From assembly GCF_017349295.1 (NCBI RefSeq), contig NZ_JAFMPK010000044.1, positions 109,672 to 173,671 of the forward strand: a DNA stretch of 64,000 bases, given 5' to 3'. Below, piece by piece: positions 51,111-60,136 of the stretch. Made by a program: the position numbers and the translations under genes. The notes beneath the pieces were generated by a model that did not search any database, was not told the DNA's origin, and saw only the letters and a list, made by a program, of their open reading frames with translations. The first letter of the stretch is position 1; each line of letters begins with the position of its first letter. Source of the stretch: Myceligenerans salitolerans. Lineage in GTDB: Bacteria > Actinomycetota > Actinomycetes > Actinomycetales > Cellulomonadaceae.

Positions 51111-51821
51111 TCACAGGTGCCGGGCGGCCCACGCGTACATGGCGATCGCCGCCGCGGCCCCCGCGTTCACGGAGCGCGTGGAACCGTGCTGCGTGATGTG
51201 CAGGACGACGTCGCACACGTCCTGCGCCTCCGGGGTCAGTCCCGTGGACTCCTGTCCGAACAACAGGACGCAACGCGGCGGCAGGGGATGCCCCTCGATC
51301 GGCACGGACCCCGGGACGTTGTCGATCCCGATGACCGGGAGGCGGGAGCCGCGGGCAGGCTCCGGACCGGCCGCCCAGCCGGCCAGGGTGCGCGCGTCGG
51401 GGTGGTGGTGGACGTGCAGGTAGCGATCGGTGACCATCGCCCCGCGGCGGTTCCACCGCCGTCGTCCCACGACATGCACGCCGGCGGCGTTGAACGCGTT
51501 GGCGGTCCGCACCACCGACCCGATGTTCAGGTCGTGGGACCAGTTCTCGATCGCGACGTGGAGCTGCCGGTCCGCCGGCCGGCGGGCGTCCATGTCCGCG
51601 ACGATCGCGTCGACCGTCCAGTAGCGGTAGTGGTCCGCGACGTTCCGCCGGTCGCCGGCGGCGAGCAGCTCGGGGTCGTAGCGGGGGTCAGGGCGTGGCC
51701 CGTCGCCGTCGTCCACCGTGGGCCACGCCTCGGGGCCGCCGGGCCACGGCCCGACGCCGACGGCGGCGGGCCCGTCCGCGGCACCCTCGGCGGACGCCGC
51801 GCCCGCCGGGTCAGGCGTCAC
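51111..51821 (-). CDS. SpoU-family (TrmH-like) RNA 2'-O-methyltransferase
   Basis: A 236-residue SAM-dependent methyltransferase from the GTG at 51821, which lies inside the end of the DUF368 gene (CGTGACGCCTGA), so translation is coupled. The trefoil-knot motifs are NWSHDLNIGSVVRTANAFNAAGVHVV, LPVIGIDNVPGS, CVLLFGQESTGLTPEAQDVCD and ITQHGSTRSVNAGAAAAIAMYAW. Compared with the usual N-x-G and SLNVSVAAAI signatures it reads RSVNAGAAAAI, a mild variant. The target, tRNA or rRNA, is not predictable. A disordered lead of about 60 residues precedes the domain. Confidence 0.9.
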   Translation of the reverse strand: MTPDPAGAASAEGAADGPAAVGVGPWPGGPEAWPTVDDGDGPRPDPRYDPELLAAGDRRNVADHYRYWTVDAIVADMDARRPADRQLHVAIENWSHDLNIGSVVRTANAFNAAGVHVVGRRRWNRRGAMVTDRYLHVHHHPDARTLAGWAAGPEPARGSRLPVIGIDNVPGSVPIEGHPLPPRCVLLFGQESTGLTPEAQDVCDVVLHITQHGSTRSVNAGAAAAIAMYAWAARHL

Positions 51822-52794
51822 GAGCCACCCGGGACTCCCACAGCACCGCGACCAGCACGATGCCCGCACCGGCCAGCGCGAGCAGCAGCGGGCCGGCGAC
51901 CGACCCCGTCGGCGCGAGGAGCTCGTTGGACTCGCTCTGCCACGGCCAGAGGGAACGCAGCGAGCCCAGCATCAGGCCGGCCAGGACCGCCATCGTGCCC
52001 TGGCGGCGGTGGTGCAGCAGCCAGCGCAGCACCTTGACGAAGCTGCCGAGTCCCACCACGGCGCCGAGGAGGAAGACCCCGACGAACCCGAGGTCGCGCG
52101 CCTCGAGCGCCTGCTGAACCGGGACGTACAGGCCCATCACCAGCAGCAGGAAGGAACCCGAGACGCCCGGGAGCACCAGGGCGTTGATCGCCAGGGCCGC
52201 GCCGATGAACACGTACCAGAGCTCGGGTTCGCCGACCTGCGCTTCCGGCAGACCGGTCAGCACGAACGCCACGACGGCGCCCGCGAGGAAGAGTGCGGCC
52301 TCGAGAGGGCCGAACCGGCGCGGCATCATGCGCAGCGGCACCGCGATACTGACCGCGATCATGCCGAAGAACACGGCACGTGTCGGTACCGGGTTCGACT
52401 CGAGCAGGGGGGCGATCAGCTTGAGGGACAGCAGCAGCACCACGACCATGCCGATCAGCACGGGAACCAGGAGCGCCCAGTTGATCTCCTTGAGCGCACG
52501 CAGCCCGGCGCCCGCACCACGCCCGCGGAAGATCCCGGTGACGAGTTCGCGGACGGCGTGGACGAGCTGGCTCGCCGCGTCGATGAGGTGGTCGTACAGG
52601 CCGACGACGAGCGCGACGGTGCCGCCCGAGATGCCGGGGACCGACTCGGCGGCGCCGACGAGCCCTCCGCGCACCGCGTTCCACGGAGCGGACGACCACG
52701 AGGTGGCACGGCTCGTGGACGAGGTGGCGTGGCGAGGGGACGATGCCTCGTGCTGGGTAGTCACGACACGCAGCGTACTGGCCTCGTCCGACAC
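51811..52794 (-). CDS. DUF368 integral membrane protein (undecaprenyl-phosphate flippase family)
   Basis: A 327-residue polytopic membrane protein. The family signature RGGLVGAAESVPGISGGTVALVVGLYDHLIDAASQLVH is followed by eight or so hydrophobic helices and a second PGVSGSFLLLVMGLYVPVQQALEARD signature. Some DUF368 members (PopT) have been reported as undecaprenyl-phosphate translocases, which would place it in cell-wall lipid recycling. The start is uncertain: GTG at 52794 is longest, GTG at 52764 also fits, and neither has a clear ribosome binding site. It overlaps the SpoU gene by 11 bases. Confidence 0.88.
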   Translation of the reverse strand: MSDEASTLRVVTTQHEASSPRHATSSTSRATSWSSAPWNAVRGGLVGAAESVPGISGGTVALVVGLYDHLIDAASQLVHAVRELVTGIFRGRGAGAGLRALKEINWALLVPVLIGMVVVLLLSLKLIAPLLESNPVPTRAVFFGMIAVSIAVPLRMMPRRFGPLEAALFLAGAVVAFVLTGLPEAQVGEPELWYVFIGAALAINALVLPGVSGSFLLLVMGLYVPVQQALEARDLGFVGVFLLGAVVGLGSFVKVLRWLLHHRRQGTMAVLAGLMLGSLRSLWPWQSESNELLAPTGSVAGPLLLALAGAGIVLVAVLWESRVARDA

Positions 52795-52857
52795 CCAGGG
52801 TGGAAGACCTGCCCCGCGCGGTCGTGGGGCGCCGGTAACCCGGCTCCGGAGCGGCTC

Positions 52858-53586
52858 TCAGATCTTCTCGAAGCCCATCCCGGGGAGATCGATGTCCCCG
52901 CCCTGCTCGAAAACCGGCTGCCCCTTCTCCAAGGGCACCGTCAGGCGGGCGACCTCGACGAGCCGGGTCGACAGCTGGGCGAGGTTCTCCGCGCTCGTGC
53001 GTCCCGAGGTCCACAGCATCACCGACGGGCCGTCCACGCGGATCCGGGTGGTCTGGTAGTCGGGCAGCATCAGCATCGACATGAAGCGCGGGTCGAGCAC
53101 GCGGCGTGCGAACCCGTCGTCCGACGCGCGAACCCGCCAGGCGTCGTCGAAGGCCGGGTTGCCCACCTGAACGTCCTGACCGCCGAACGCCTTCTGCAGC
53201 TTGTCCCGCCAGCCCTCGGGTGTGAGTTCCAGGCGTGGCTCCGACGGTTCCTCGTCGAGCGCGATCACGTGAGCGTAGCGCTTGCGGGAGAACCTCGACT
53301 CCGAGGTGCCCGTCCGCCACGTATGGGTGAACGAGATCATGCGGTGCCCCGAGACCTCGCCGTAGAGCACATCCGTGGCCGGCTGGGAGACACCTTGCAG
53401 GAACGGCCCGCCCTGCCAGCGGCGCGGCAGGTCCGGGTCGGACTCGGCCTCCGGCCGCTCCCACCCGTTCATGTCGGCCCATTCCGCGATGTCCTTCACA
53501 CGACGACGATCGCGCAGCGGCCGCGTGATCAGGATGCCGCCGACGAGCACCACAGCCACGGCCAGGAATAGGACAAAAGGCTCCAT
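52858..53586 (-). CDS. Membrane-anchored protein of unknown function
   Basis: A 242-residue protein with one N-terminal membrane helix (FVLFLAVAVVLVGGILITR), a basic stop-transfer segment (PLRDRRRVKDIAEWADMNGWERPE) and a cytoplasmic domain of mixed alpha/beta character. Recurrent phrases are DVLYGEVSGHRMISFTHTW and YAHVIALDEEPSEPRLELTPEGW. The WADMNGWE opening followed by a beta sheet is seen in many actinobacterial hypothetical proteins. I cannot assign a named domain. The gene is 63 bases upstream of DUF368, same strand, and may share its transcript. Confidence 0.7.
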   Translation of the reverse strand: MEPFVLFLAVAVVLVGGILITRPLRDRRRVKDIAEWADMNGWERPEAESDPDLPRRWQGGPFLQGVSQPATDVLYGEVSGHRMISFTHTWRTGTSESRFSRKRYAHVIALDEEPSEPRLELTPEGWRDKLQKAFGGQDVQVGNPAFDDAWRVRASDDGFARRVLDPRFMSMLMLPDYQTTRIRVDGPSVMLWTSGRTSAENLAQLSTRLVEVARLTVPLEKGQPVFEQGGDIDLPGMGFEKI

Positions 53587-53674
53587 GGCGTAAATGTATC
53601 GTCAAGCGAGTCCCATGTCCTCACCTGCGGCAATATCAGTGCAGGTCCTCCACGTACGTCACGCGCGGCTGTAG

Positions 53675-53699
53675 GGCCTCGACAAACGCCGTCGAGGCC
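53675..53699 (-). terminator. Terminator of the septum-formation-like gene
   Basis: A 9-bp stem GGCCTCGAC / GTCGAGGCC (53675-53683, 53691-53699) with a 7-base loop, directly abutting the stop codon at 53700-53702. Confidence 0.6.
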
Positions 53700-55940
53700 T
53701 CAGTCCAGCAACGACCGCGTGAGAGCCGTGTCGCTCACCGCGACGCACAGGCCGACCCGGTCGCCGTCGTCCCAGGAGGACTCCGTCGGGGTCCAGACCA
53801 CGTAGCGCAGCCGCTGCACCTGCTCGCTCCCGCGTACCTCCGCGTTCAGCTGCTTGGCACCGCAGACCTGGGCGACCTTCCGGCCCGCGGTCCCGTCGCC
53901 CGGCCACAGGGCATCCTGGCCGAAGTCGGTGCGGCCCACGACCTGAGCCTCGTGCGGTGTGTCGCAGGGGACCACGTGCACCTTGTCCACCTCCCCGTCG
54001 AGCGGGATCTTGTCGATGCACGACCCGAGGACGAGCTGCACCGAGTTCACCTCCCGGGCCTGGGCGATGTCGGGCGCGACCGGCTCCCACCCGCGCTGGG
54101 TCACGGTGTTCCCGATGACCGTGAGGACGACGGCGATCACCACCACGACCGCGGCGCCCGCGCCGACCAGTCCCAGCCTCCTCCGCCGGCGCTTCTTGGC
54201 GGCGGCGATGTCGGCCGGGTACCACCCCGCGTACGAGGTCCCGGACGCGTAGTCCTGCGACTGGTCCCATGTCGGCGGGAACTCGGTCTGCCGGGTGAAC
54301 GCGCCGGGCGACGGCGGAGCGCCCGCGTCGGTGGACGGGAACGACGGCTGTCCGGGTGGTGCCGGTGGCGGCGAGGTCCGGGGCGGTGGCGGTGGTGGCA
54401 CCTGCCCGGCCGGAGGTACGGGCGCGTACGGGGACGGCGTACCTGGCCGAGCCACGGGCCACGGGCCGCTCGGCGGCGCGAACTCCGGCTCGCCGGGCGC
54501 GACGGGGGGAGGCGGCGGCGTCCCGAACCGCGCCGGTGGCTCGGCAGGCTCGGCCCGCTCGGCCGGTCCGGTGGGCTCGGCCGGTGCGACCGGTGCGGCG
54601 GGCTCGGCCGGCTCGCCCGGTTCGACCGATGCGGTGGGCTCGGCCGGCTCGGCCGGTCCGGTGGGCTCGCTCGGTTCGGTGGAGATGCCGGTGGCCGGCG
54701 GTTCCGCCGCCACCGCGGGCTGGTCATCCGCGGACCGCTCGGGTGTCGCTGCACCATGGGATGCGGGTGCCGTTCGCGGTTTCGGCCCCGGTTCCGGCTG
54801 GGGCCGAGAACCGGAGCCGCTTCCGGCTTCCGTCGCGGCCCGGGACTCGGCCTCGGGTTCAGCCGCGGTACCGGTGAGGTCGGAGTCGGATTCGGCCCCG
54901 GCACCGGTGGTCTCGGAATCGGTTCCGGCCCTGGCACCGGTGGTCCCGGAATCGGATTCGGCCCCGGTGCGCTTCGCCTCGGCCTCGGGTTCGGTCGCGG
55001 TTCGCGGCTCAGGCCGGACCTCGGTCGCAGGCTCGGCCTCGCTCTCGACCTCGGTCCCGGGTGCGGCCACGGGCCCGGGTCCGGGCTTGGTCTCGGCCGC
55101 TGTCCCGGTCTCGGCCCCGGGCGTGGTCGCACCCCGGGGTTCGGGCCCCGCTTCGGACGTCGCCCCGGTCTCAGGCTGGAGCCGGGGCTGGGGCGAGTCC
55201 TCGCCCTCGGTACCGTGTCCGCCGGCGTCCGCCGCGTCGGCTTCCGGAGTCCCGGCGGGAGAGCCCTCGGGCTCCGGCGGCCTGCCGTCGCCGTCGGTGG
55301 GCTGCGCGACCGTGCGGGGACCGGAGCCGGAGCCATGTGCCGATGAGATGGCGAGCAGGGCGAGATCCTCGAAGGAGGCGGCGGCCTGACCCGCCCGCCC
55401 GGAGCCGGGCTCCGCGGCCGCCGCGCCCCCCGGCGCGTCGGCATCGGGCGCGGGCTGAGCCTCGCCCTGCGGCTCCGCGTGAGGCTGCGGCTCCACCCGC
55501 GGCTCCGACTCCACCCGCGGCTGCGGCCGCCCGGCGGTGCCGCCGGGACGTCGTGCCGACAGCCGTGCCCGGGCGGGCGGTGCGCCGTCGGCCCGTTCCC
55601 CGGGAGCGGGTGTGCCCTCGCCGGCGCTCGGTACGCCGTCGGCATCGGCACGCACGACGGCGTCGACGGCCGACTCCGTCGCATCGGTGTCCGACGGCGC
55701 GGCGGCTCCCGGGCCCTCGCCGTCCGCTGCCGAGCCGGCACCGTCCGTGTCCTCGTGAGGCTCCGTCACAGCCGCCGAGACGGCTTCGTCCCCGGCGTCG
55801 TCCCCGTCGACCTGGTCGCCGGCCTCCTCGCCGGTCTCCGTCCGGCTCGTTCCCGCAGCCTCGACCGGATCGCCGGCCGAAGTCGGCTCCTCCGGTTCGT
55901 TGACCTCTTCGTTGACCTCGGGCTGGTCGGGCGACGTCAT
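53700..55940 (-). CDS. Septum-formation-domain membrane protein with very long low-complexity N-terminus
   Basis: A 746-residue protein from the ATG at 55940. About 560 residues are Glu/Pro/Ala/Thr/Gly-rich and disordered, with imperfect AEPTGP and AEPAEP repeats, followed by a Pro/Tyr-rich stretch (TSYAGWYPADIAAAKKRRRRR). One membrane helix (about 590-614, LGLVGAGAAVVVVIAVVLTV) leads to a C-terminal extracellular domain with paired cysteines: LVLGSCIDKIPLDGEVDKVHVVPCDTPHEAQVVG, CGAKQLNAEV and GLCVAVSD. That module matches the actinobacterial septum-formation (Septum_form) family. Frames in the opposite strand of the repeat are long but are shadows. Confidence 0.8.
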   Translation of the reverse strand: MTSPDQPEVNEEVNEPEEPTSAGDPVEAAGTSRTETGEEAGDQVDGDDAGDEAVSAAVTEPHEDTDGAGSAADGEGPGAAAPSDTDATESAVDAVVRADADGVPSAGEGTPAPGERADGAPPARARLSARRPGGTAGRPQPRVESEPRVEPQPHAEPQGEAQPAPDADAPGGAAAAEPGSGRAGQAAASFEDLALLAISSAHGSGSGPRTVAQPTDGDGRPPEPEGSPAGTPEADAADAGGHGTEGEDSPQPRLQPETGATSEAGPEPRGATTPGAETGTAAETKPGPGPVAAPGTEVESEAEPATEVRPEPRTATEPEAEAKRTGAESDSGTTGARAGTDSETTGAGAESDSDLTGTAAEPEAESRAATEAGSGSGSRPQPEPGPKPRTAPASHGAATPERSADDQPAVAAEPPATGISTEPSEPTGPAEPAEPTASVEPGEPAEPAAPVAPAEPTGPAERAEPAEPPARFGTPPPPPVAPGEPEFAPPSGPWPVARPGTPSPYAPVPPAGQVPPPPPPRTSPPPAPPGQPSFPSTDAGAPPSPGAFTRQTEFPPTWDQSQDYASGTSYAGWYPADIAAAKKRRRRRLGLVGAGAAVVVVIAVVLTVIGNTVTQRGWEPVAPDIAQAREVNSVQLVLGSCIDKIPLDGEVDKVHVVPCDTPHEAQVVGRTDFGQDALWPGDGTAGRKVAQVCGAKQLNAEVRGSEQVQRLRYVVWTPTESSWDDGDRVGLCVAVSDTALTRSLLD

Positions 55941-56069
55941 GGGGGCCAACCTATCGATTTCCGCTCCGATCGGGTGAATCTACGGGTGACTCCCGCCACA
56001 TCACACCAGATCTCCCCATGGCCGCTGCGAGGCGCGGCCGTGGCGGGCCCCGCGGCAGTCGCCTGTTTG

Positions 56070-56936
56070 TCAGTCGGCCAGCTCGAGAACCACGGGCACG
56101 TGGTCGCTGGCGCCCTTGCCCTTGCGTTCCTCACGGTCGATCCACACGCCCCGGACCCGCTGCGCCACGGTCGACGTCGTCCAGGCGAAGTCGATACGAA
56201 GCCCCTTGTTCCGCGGGAAGGCGAGGCGCTGGTAGTCCCAGTAGGTGTAGGTGTGTTCGGCCGGTACGTGCTCGCGCGTGACCTCCGTGTACCCCGCCGG
56301 GGCGAAGGCCTCGAACGCGGCGCGCTCCAGCGGGGAGACGTGGGTCTTCCCGGCGAAGTCGGCGACGTCGTACACGTCCGTGTCCCGCGGGATCACGTTC
56401 CAGTCGCCCAGGAGCGCGACCTGGGCGCCTTCCTCGGCCGCCCAGCCTCGCGCGGCGTCCCGCAGCCGCTCCAACCAGCCGAGCTTGTACCGGTAGTGAG
56501 GATCGTCGAGCGCGCGGCCGTGGGGCACGTACAGGCTCCAGACGCGCACGCCCCCGCAGGTGGCGCCGATGGCGCGAGCCTCGGGCGGCGGTTCCAGGTC
56601 CAGCAGGGGCGCGGACGGGGCCGAAGCCGCGGGCAGCTCGGCGTCCTGGTCTCCGTGTCCGCCCGGCTCCGGCTTCAGGAATCCTGGCTGGCCGGGGAAG
56701 GACGTCGCGACATCCGTCAGCCCGACCCGGGAGGCGATCGCGACGCCGTTCCACTGGTTCAGGCCCGTGTGCGCCACCTCGTACCCCGCGTCGGCGAAGG
56801 CGCCGACGGGGAACTGCTCGTCGCGGCACTTCGTCTCCTGGATCGCCAGGACGTCGAGGTCCCAGCGTTCGAGAACCGCGAGGGTGCGGTCGATCCGCGC
56901 GCGAAGGCTGTTGACGTTCCACGTGGCGATCCGCAC
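56070..56936 (-). CDS. xth: Exodeoxyribonuclease III (Xth)
   Basis: A 288-residue AP endonuclease/3'-5' exonuclease of base-excision repair. MRIATWNVNSLRARIDRTLAVLERWDLDVLAIQETKC supplies the Asn/Glu metal residues. VWSLYVPHGRALDDPHYRYKLGWL, LLGDWNVIPRDTDVYD and the closing GLRIDFAWTTS with GASDHVPVVLELAD complete the set of Asp/Asn/His. An acidic and Pro-rich insert near residues 92-120 (GGHGDQDAELPAASAPSAPLLDLEPPP) is extra relative to E. coli Xth and probably a surface loop. It lies between the septum-like gene and the GlxA regulator, same strand, 104 bases from the latter. Confidence 0.93.
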   Translation of the reverse strand: MRIATWNVNSLRARIDRTLAVLERWDLDVLAIQETKCRDEQFPVGAFADAGYEVAHTGLNQWNGVAIASRVGLTDVATSFPGQPGFLKPEPGGHGDQDAELPAASAPSAPLLDLEPPPEARAIGATCGGVRVWSLYVPHGRALDDPHYRYKLGWLERLRDAARGWAAEEGAQVALLGDWNVIPRDTDVYDVADFAGKTHVSPLERAAFEAFAPAGYTEVTREHVPAEHTYTYWDYQRLAFPRNKGLRIDFAWTTSTVAQRVRGVWIDREERKGKGASDHVPVVLELAD

Positions 56937-56984
56937 GCGGGCCAGGTTACGCGACCGGCGGCACCAGGCCCCGGAACGATCCTG

Positions 56985-57023
56985 CCCCGAACCGAACCGA
57001 ACCGGAACCGGAACCGGACCGGC
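56985..57023. repeat. GAACC / GGAACC short tandem repeat
   Basis: Three GAACC-type units followed by three GGAACC-type units in the 104-base gap downstream of the GlxA regulator stop and upstream of xth. Slippage here could alter spacing in the xth leader. Confidence 0.7.
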
Positions 57024-57040
57024 CGACGGTGGCGGAATAC

Positions 57041-58015
57041 CTACCCGTGGAACGCCCGGCGATACCCGGCCGGGCTGGTGCCCATCGCGCGCGTGAAGTG
57101 GTGGCGGAACGTCACCGGACTCTCGAAACCGACCAGCGCGGCCGTCCGCGTCACCGACTCCCCGGCCTCCAGGAGCGGAAGGCTCGCCTGGACCCGCTGG
57201 GTGATGAGCCAGCGCATCGGTGACGTCCCCGTGCGGCGCGTGAAGTGCCGCGCGAACGTGCGCGGTGCCAGGTGAGCCCGCTCGGCGAGCATGTCGACGG
57301 TGATGGGCTCCGCCAGGTGGTCGAGCGCCCAGACGAGCACCTCACCGACGTCGTCGCGCGCCTCGACGGGGACCACCGGCGACTCGATGAACTGAGCCTG
57401 GCCGCCCTCCCGGTGCGGCGGGACCACGAGACGGCGAGCGACGGTGTTCGCCACCGCCGGGCCGTGGTCCGTTCTCACCAGGTGAAGACAGAGATCGAGG
57501 CCGGCTGCGCTGCCGGCGCTGGTCAGGACGTCCCCATGGTCCACGTAGAGCACGTCGGGGCGCACCGACACGGCGGGAAAGCGTTCGGCGAGGAGTCCCG
57601 CGTACCGCCAGTGCGTGGTCGCCTCGCGCCCGTCGAGCAGGCCGGCCGCCGCGAGAGCGAACGCACCCGAGCAGATCGAGACCACCCGAGCCCCGCGTGC
57701 GTGGGCCGAGCGGATCGCCTGGACGACCTCGTCCCCGGGGCCGGAGCGCGGATCGACCACGGCGGGAACGATCACGGTGTCCGCACCCGCGAGCACGTCG
57801 AGACCGTGCTGCGCCGACAGGGAGAAGCCGCCCGTCATCGGCAGCGGAACGCCCGGCCGGTCACTGCACACGTCCAGCGCGTACCAGGAGCCCTCGACCT
57901 CGGGACGAGGCAGTCCGAACACCTCCACCACGGAGCTCAGCTCGAACGGCGCCATGCCCTCGGTGACCAGGGTGGCGACACGATGCGGGCGAGCCGGGGC
58001 GGCGACGGCGTCCAT
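57041..58015 (-). CDS. GlxA-family (DJ-1/PfpI + AraC) transcriptional regulator
   Basis: A 324-residue regulator. The N-terminal DJ-1/PfpI fold reads HRVATLVTEGMAPFELSSVVEVFG, then VVSICSGAFALAAAGLLDGREATTHW where the nucleophile-elbow Cys is kept though catalysis is not expected. The C-terminal AraC HTH is ITVDMLAERAHLAPRTFARHFTRRTGTSPMRWL and ESVTRTAALVGFESPVTFRHHFTRAMGTSPAGYRRAF. Relatives respond to carnitine/betaine-type or redox compounds. The gene is divergent from the rhodanese at 58086, so it may regulate it. Confidence 0.92.
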   Translation of the reverse strand: MDAVAAPARPHRVATLVTEGMAPFELSSVVEVFGLPRPEVEGSWYALDVCSDRPGVPLPMTGGFSLSAQHGLDVLAGADTVIVPAVVDPRSGPGDEVVQAIRSAHARGARVVSICSGAFALAAAGLLDGREATTHWRYAGLLAERFPAVSVRPDVLYVDHGDVLTSAGSAAGLDLCLHLVRTDHGPAVANTVARRLVVPPHREGGQAQFIESPVVPVEARDDVGEVLVWALDHLAEPITVDMLAERAHLAPRTFARHFTRRTGTSPMRWLITQRVQASLPLLEAGESVTRTAALVGFESPVTFRHHFTRAMGTSPAGYRRAFHG

Positions 58016-58085
58016 GGCAGGATCTTAGCGATACCAGTCATTCCTGCCCCTCCCACCGCGGGCGACCCGGTGTGAGGATCGAGGC

Positions 58086-58532
58086 ATGACGATCACCGCG
58101 GACCTCACCGCCACCTACGACAGCACGGCCGCCGTCGCGCACTTCGGCGCCCGGCTCGCCTTCGAGACGGACGTGGCCGACGTCCGCGCCGCGCTCGACG
58201 GCGGCACGGAGTTCACGCTGGTCGACGTCAGGCCCCCGGAAGCCTGGGACGCCGGGCATCTCCCCGGCGCCGTGCACCTGCCCGGCGGCAAGATCCGCCT
58301 GCGTGCCGAGCAGACCGTCCCCCGCGACCGGCCCGTCGTCGTCTACTGCTGGGGCCCGGGCTGCAACGCCGCCACCAAGGCCGCCCACGAACTCGCGCAG
58401 CAGGGCTACGCGGTCAAGGAGATGCTCGGCGGCTTCGAGTACTGGGTCCGCGAAGGCTTCGCGTACGACACGGCAACCGGCCGCGTCGAGCCAGACCCCG
58501 ACCCCCTGAGCGCCCCACCGCACCCGGCCTGA
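58086..58532 (+). CDS. Rhodanese-like protein
   Basis: A 148-residue single rhodanese domain: ALDGGTEFTLVDVRPPEAWDAGHLPGAVHLPGGKI and active-site loop VVVYCWGPGCNAATKAAHELAQQGYAVKEMLGGFEYW. The loop CWGPGC has two cysteines, one more than the usual CxxGxR. An N-terminal helix of about 45 residues (TYDSTAAVAHFGARLAF) precedes it. The gene is divergent from the GlxA-type regulator by 70 bases, a layout where the regulator commonly controls its neighbour; the sulfur donor or acceptor is unknown. Confidence 0.88.
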   Translation: MTITADLTATYDSTAAVAHFGARLAFETDVADVRAALDGGTEFTLVDVRPPEAWDAGHLPGAVHLPGGKIRLRAEQTVPRDRPVVVYCWGPGCNAATKAAHELAQQGYAVKEMLGGFEYWVREGFAYDTATGRVEPDPDPLSAPPHPA

Positions 58533-58637
58533 GGCCCGGGCGCACCAGGACGGGTCGTGCGGCCGGCGGGGCAGGTGACGAACCCGTATGACCGCACGCT
58601 CCGGCCCTCCTCGGCCACAGCATCTACGCTGCCCCTC

Positions 58638-59405
58638 ATGGGTACCGCACTGATCACCGGCGCGTCCGCCGGGCTAGGACTCGAGTTCGCATGGCAGCTC
58701 GCCGCGGCGCGGCACGACCTGGTGCTGGTGGCGCGGAACGAGGAACGGCTGAACCAGATCGCGGAGAACATCCGGACCGTGGCCGGCGTGGAGGTCGAGG
58801 TCCTGCCCGCGGACCTGGCGGTCCCCGACGACGTCGAGCGCGTGGCCGACCGCCTGGCCGCCACGGGGGCCCACGAAGGACCGGCTCCCGTCGGCCTGCT
58901 GGTCAACAACGCGGGGTTCGCGACCCCCGGCGACTTCACGCGCGGCCGGGCGAGCAGCGAGCTGCGGGGCATCGACGTCATGATCCGTGCGCTGGTGCGC
59001 CTCAGCCACGCCGCCGTCCACCAGATGGTGCCACGCGGACGCGGAGCGATCCTCAACGTCGCCTCCGTCGCCGCGCTCACCGCGGGCGGCACCTACGCGG
59101 CCGCGAAGGCCTACGTCCGGTCGTTCACCGAAGGCCTCGCCGTCGATCTGAAGGGGACAGGCGTCACCGCCACGGTGCTGTGTCCCGGCTTCACGCATAC
59201 CGAGTTCCACGAGCGCGCGGGCATCCCTGAGACCGCCATCCCGGACTGGGCCTGGCTCGACGCTCCGCCGGTGGTCAAGCAGGCACTCGCCGACGTGCGT
59301 CGCGGGGTCGTGATCTCGACTCCCTCGGTCCGCTACAAGGTGGCGTCGGCGCTGCTGCGCGCCGCGCCGCGCTGGGCGGTCCGGGCGGTGGGCAAGGTCC
59401 GCTGA
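58638..59405 (+). CDS. SDR-family oxidoreductase
   Basis: A 255-residue classical SDR from the ATG at 58638. GTALITGASAGLGLEFAWQLAAARHDLVLVARNEERL is the NADP-type Rossmann motif (Arg after the second strand). VGLLVNNAGFATPGDFTRG, LNVASVAALTAGGTYAAAKAYVRSFTEGLAVDLKGTGVTATVLCPGFTHTEFHERAG give Ser-Tyr-Lys and the PGxxxT region. The C-terminal KYKVASALLRAAPRW-like tail suggests the DltE/YqjQ-type subgroup. The substrate is not predictable. pyrE follows after 50 bases, same strand. Confidence 0.88.
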   Translation: MGTALITGASAGLGLEFAWQLAAARHDLVLVARNEERLNQIAENIRTVAGVEVEVLPADLAVPDDVERVADRLAATGAHEGPAPVGLLVNNAGFATPGDFTRGRASSELRGIDVMIRALVRLSHAAVHQMVPRGRGAILNVASVAALTAGGTYAAAKAYVRSFTEGLAVDLKGTGVTATVLCPGFTHTEFHERAGIPETAIPDWAWLDAPPVVKQALADVRRGVVISTPSVRYKVASALLRAAPRWAVRAVGKVR

Positions 59406-59455
59406 GGCGTTGACCGGTGGTACTGCCGGGAGCGCCGCCACGTAGGCTTGCTCCC

Positions 59456-60031
59456 GTGAGCGCTGATTTCTCCCCCACTCCCCGCGAGCAGCTGATCGAG
59501 CTGATCAGGGAACTCGCCGTCGTGCACGGCAAGGTGACCCTGAGCTCTGGTCGCGAGGCGGACTACTACGTCGACCTGCGCCGGGTCTCGCTCCACCACC
59601 GAGCCGCCCCGCTGATCGGGCACGTGCTGCTGGACCACCTGGAGGAGGCGGGCCTCGGGACGGCGGAGGTGGACGCCGTCGGCGGGCTGACGATGGGCGC
59701 GGATCCGATCGCCACCGCGCTGCTGCACGCAGCGGCGTCGCGCGGGCAGGACCTCGACGCGTTCGTGATCCGCAAGGAGGCCAAGTCGCACGGCACGGGG
59801 AGGCGCATCGAGGGTCCGGGCATCGCCGGGCGCAGGGTCGTCGTCGTCGACGACACGACCACGACGGGCGGGTCCCTGCTTCAAGCCGTCGACGCGGTGC
59901 GGGCCGAGGGCGCGGAGGTGGCCGGCGTCGCCACGCTCGTCGACCGGGACACCGGCGCCAAGCAGAAGATCGAGGCCCTCGGCCTCGGGTACCACTTCCC
60001 GATCGGCCTGGAGGACCTGGGCCTGGCATGA
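59456..60031 (+). CDS. pyrE: PyrE, orotate phosphoribosyltransferase
   Basis: A 191-residue enzyme that makes orotidine monophosphate from orotate and PRPP. It starts at the GTG at 59456 (VSADFSPTPREQLIELIRELAVVHGKVTLSSGREADYYVDLRR). The PRPP loop is GRRVVVVDDTTTTGGSLLQAV, preceded by DAFVIRKEAKSHGTGRRIEGPGIAG. The frame extends upstream to 59417, but that part is not family-like. This is the only pyrimidine gene here. It converges on clpB. Confidence 0.95.
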   Translation: MSADFSPTPREQLIELIRELAVVHGKVTLSSGREADYYVDLRRVSLHHRAAPLIGHVLLDHLEEAGLGTAEVDAVGGLTMGADPIATALLHAAASRGQDLDAFVIRKEAKSHGTGRRIEGPGIAGRRVVVVDDTTTTGGSLLQAVDAVRAEGAEVAGVATLVDRDTGAKQKIEALGLGYHFPIGLEDLGLA

Positions 60032-60091
60032 GCACGGTGCACCGGCGAAGGCCGGTGGCCGCTCGCCGGCCGACGCAGGACCGCCGGCCAC

Positions 60092-60126
60092 GGGCTGCCG
60101 ACGGACCCACGGCTCGCCGGCAGCCC
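60092..60126. terminator. Convergent hairpin between pyrE and clpB
   Basis: GGGCTGCCG / CGGCAGCCC, a perfect 9-bp stem (60092-60100, 60118-60126) with a 17-base loop just after the clpB stop side and 60 bases past pyrE. Confidence 0.55.
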
Positions 60127-60136
60127 TGGGGTCGGC

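Noticed and set aside
53952..55903. Several long Gly/Arg-rich plus-strand frames
   Set aside because: Produced by the repetitive acidic-proline coding region of the septum-type gene.
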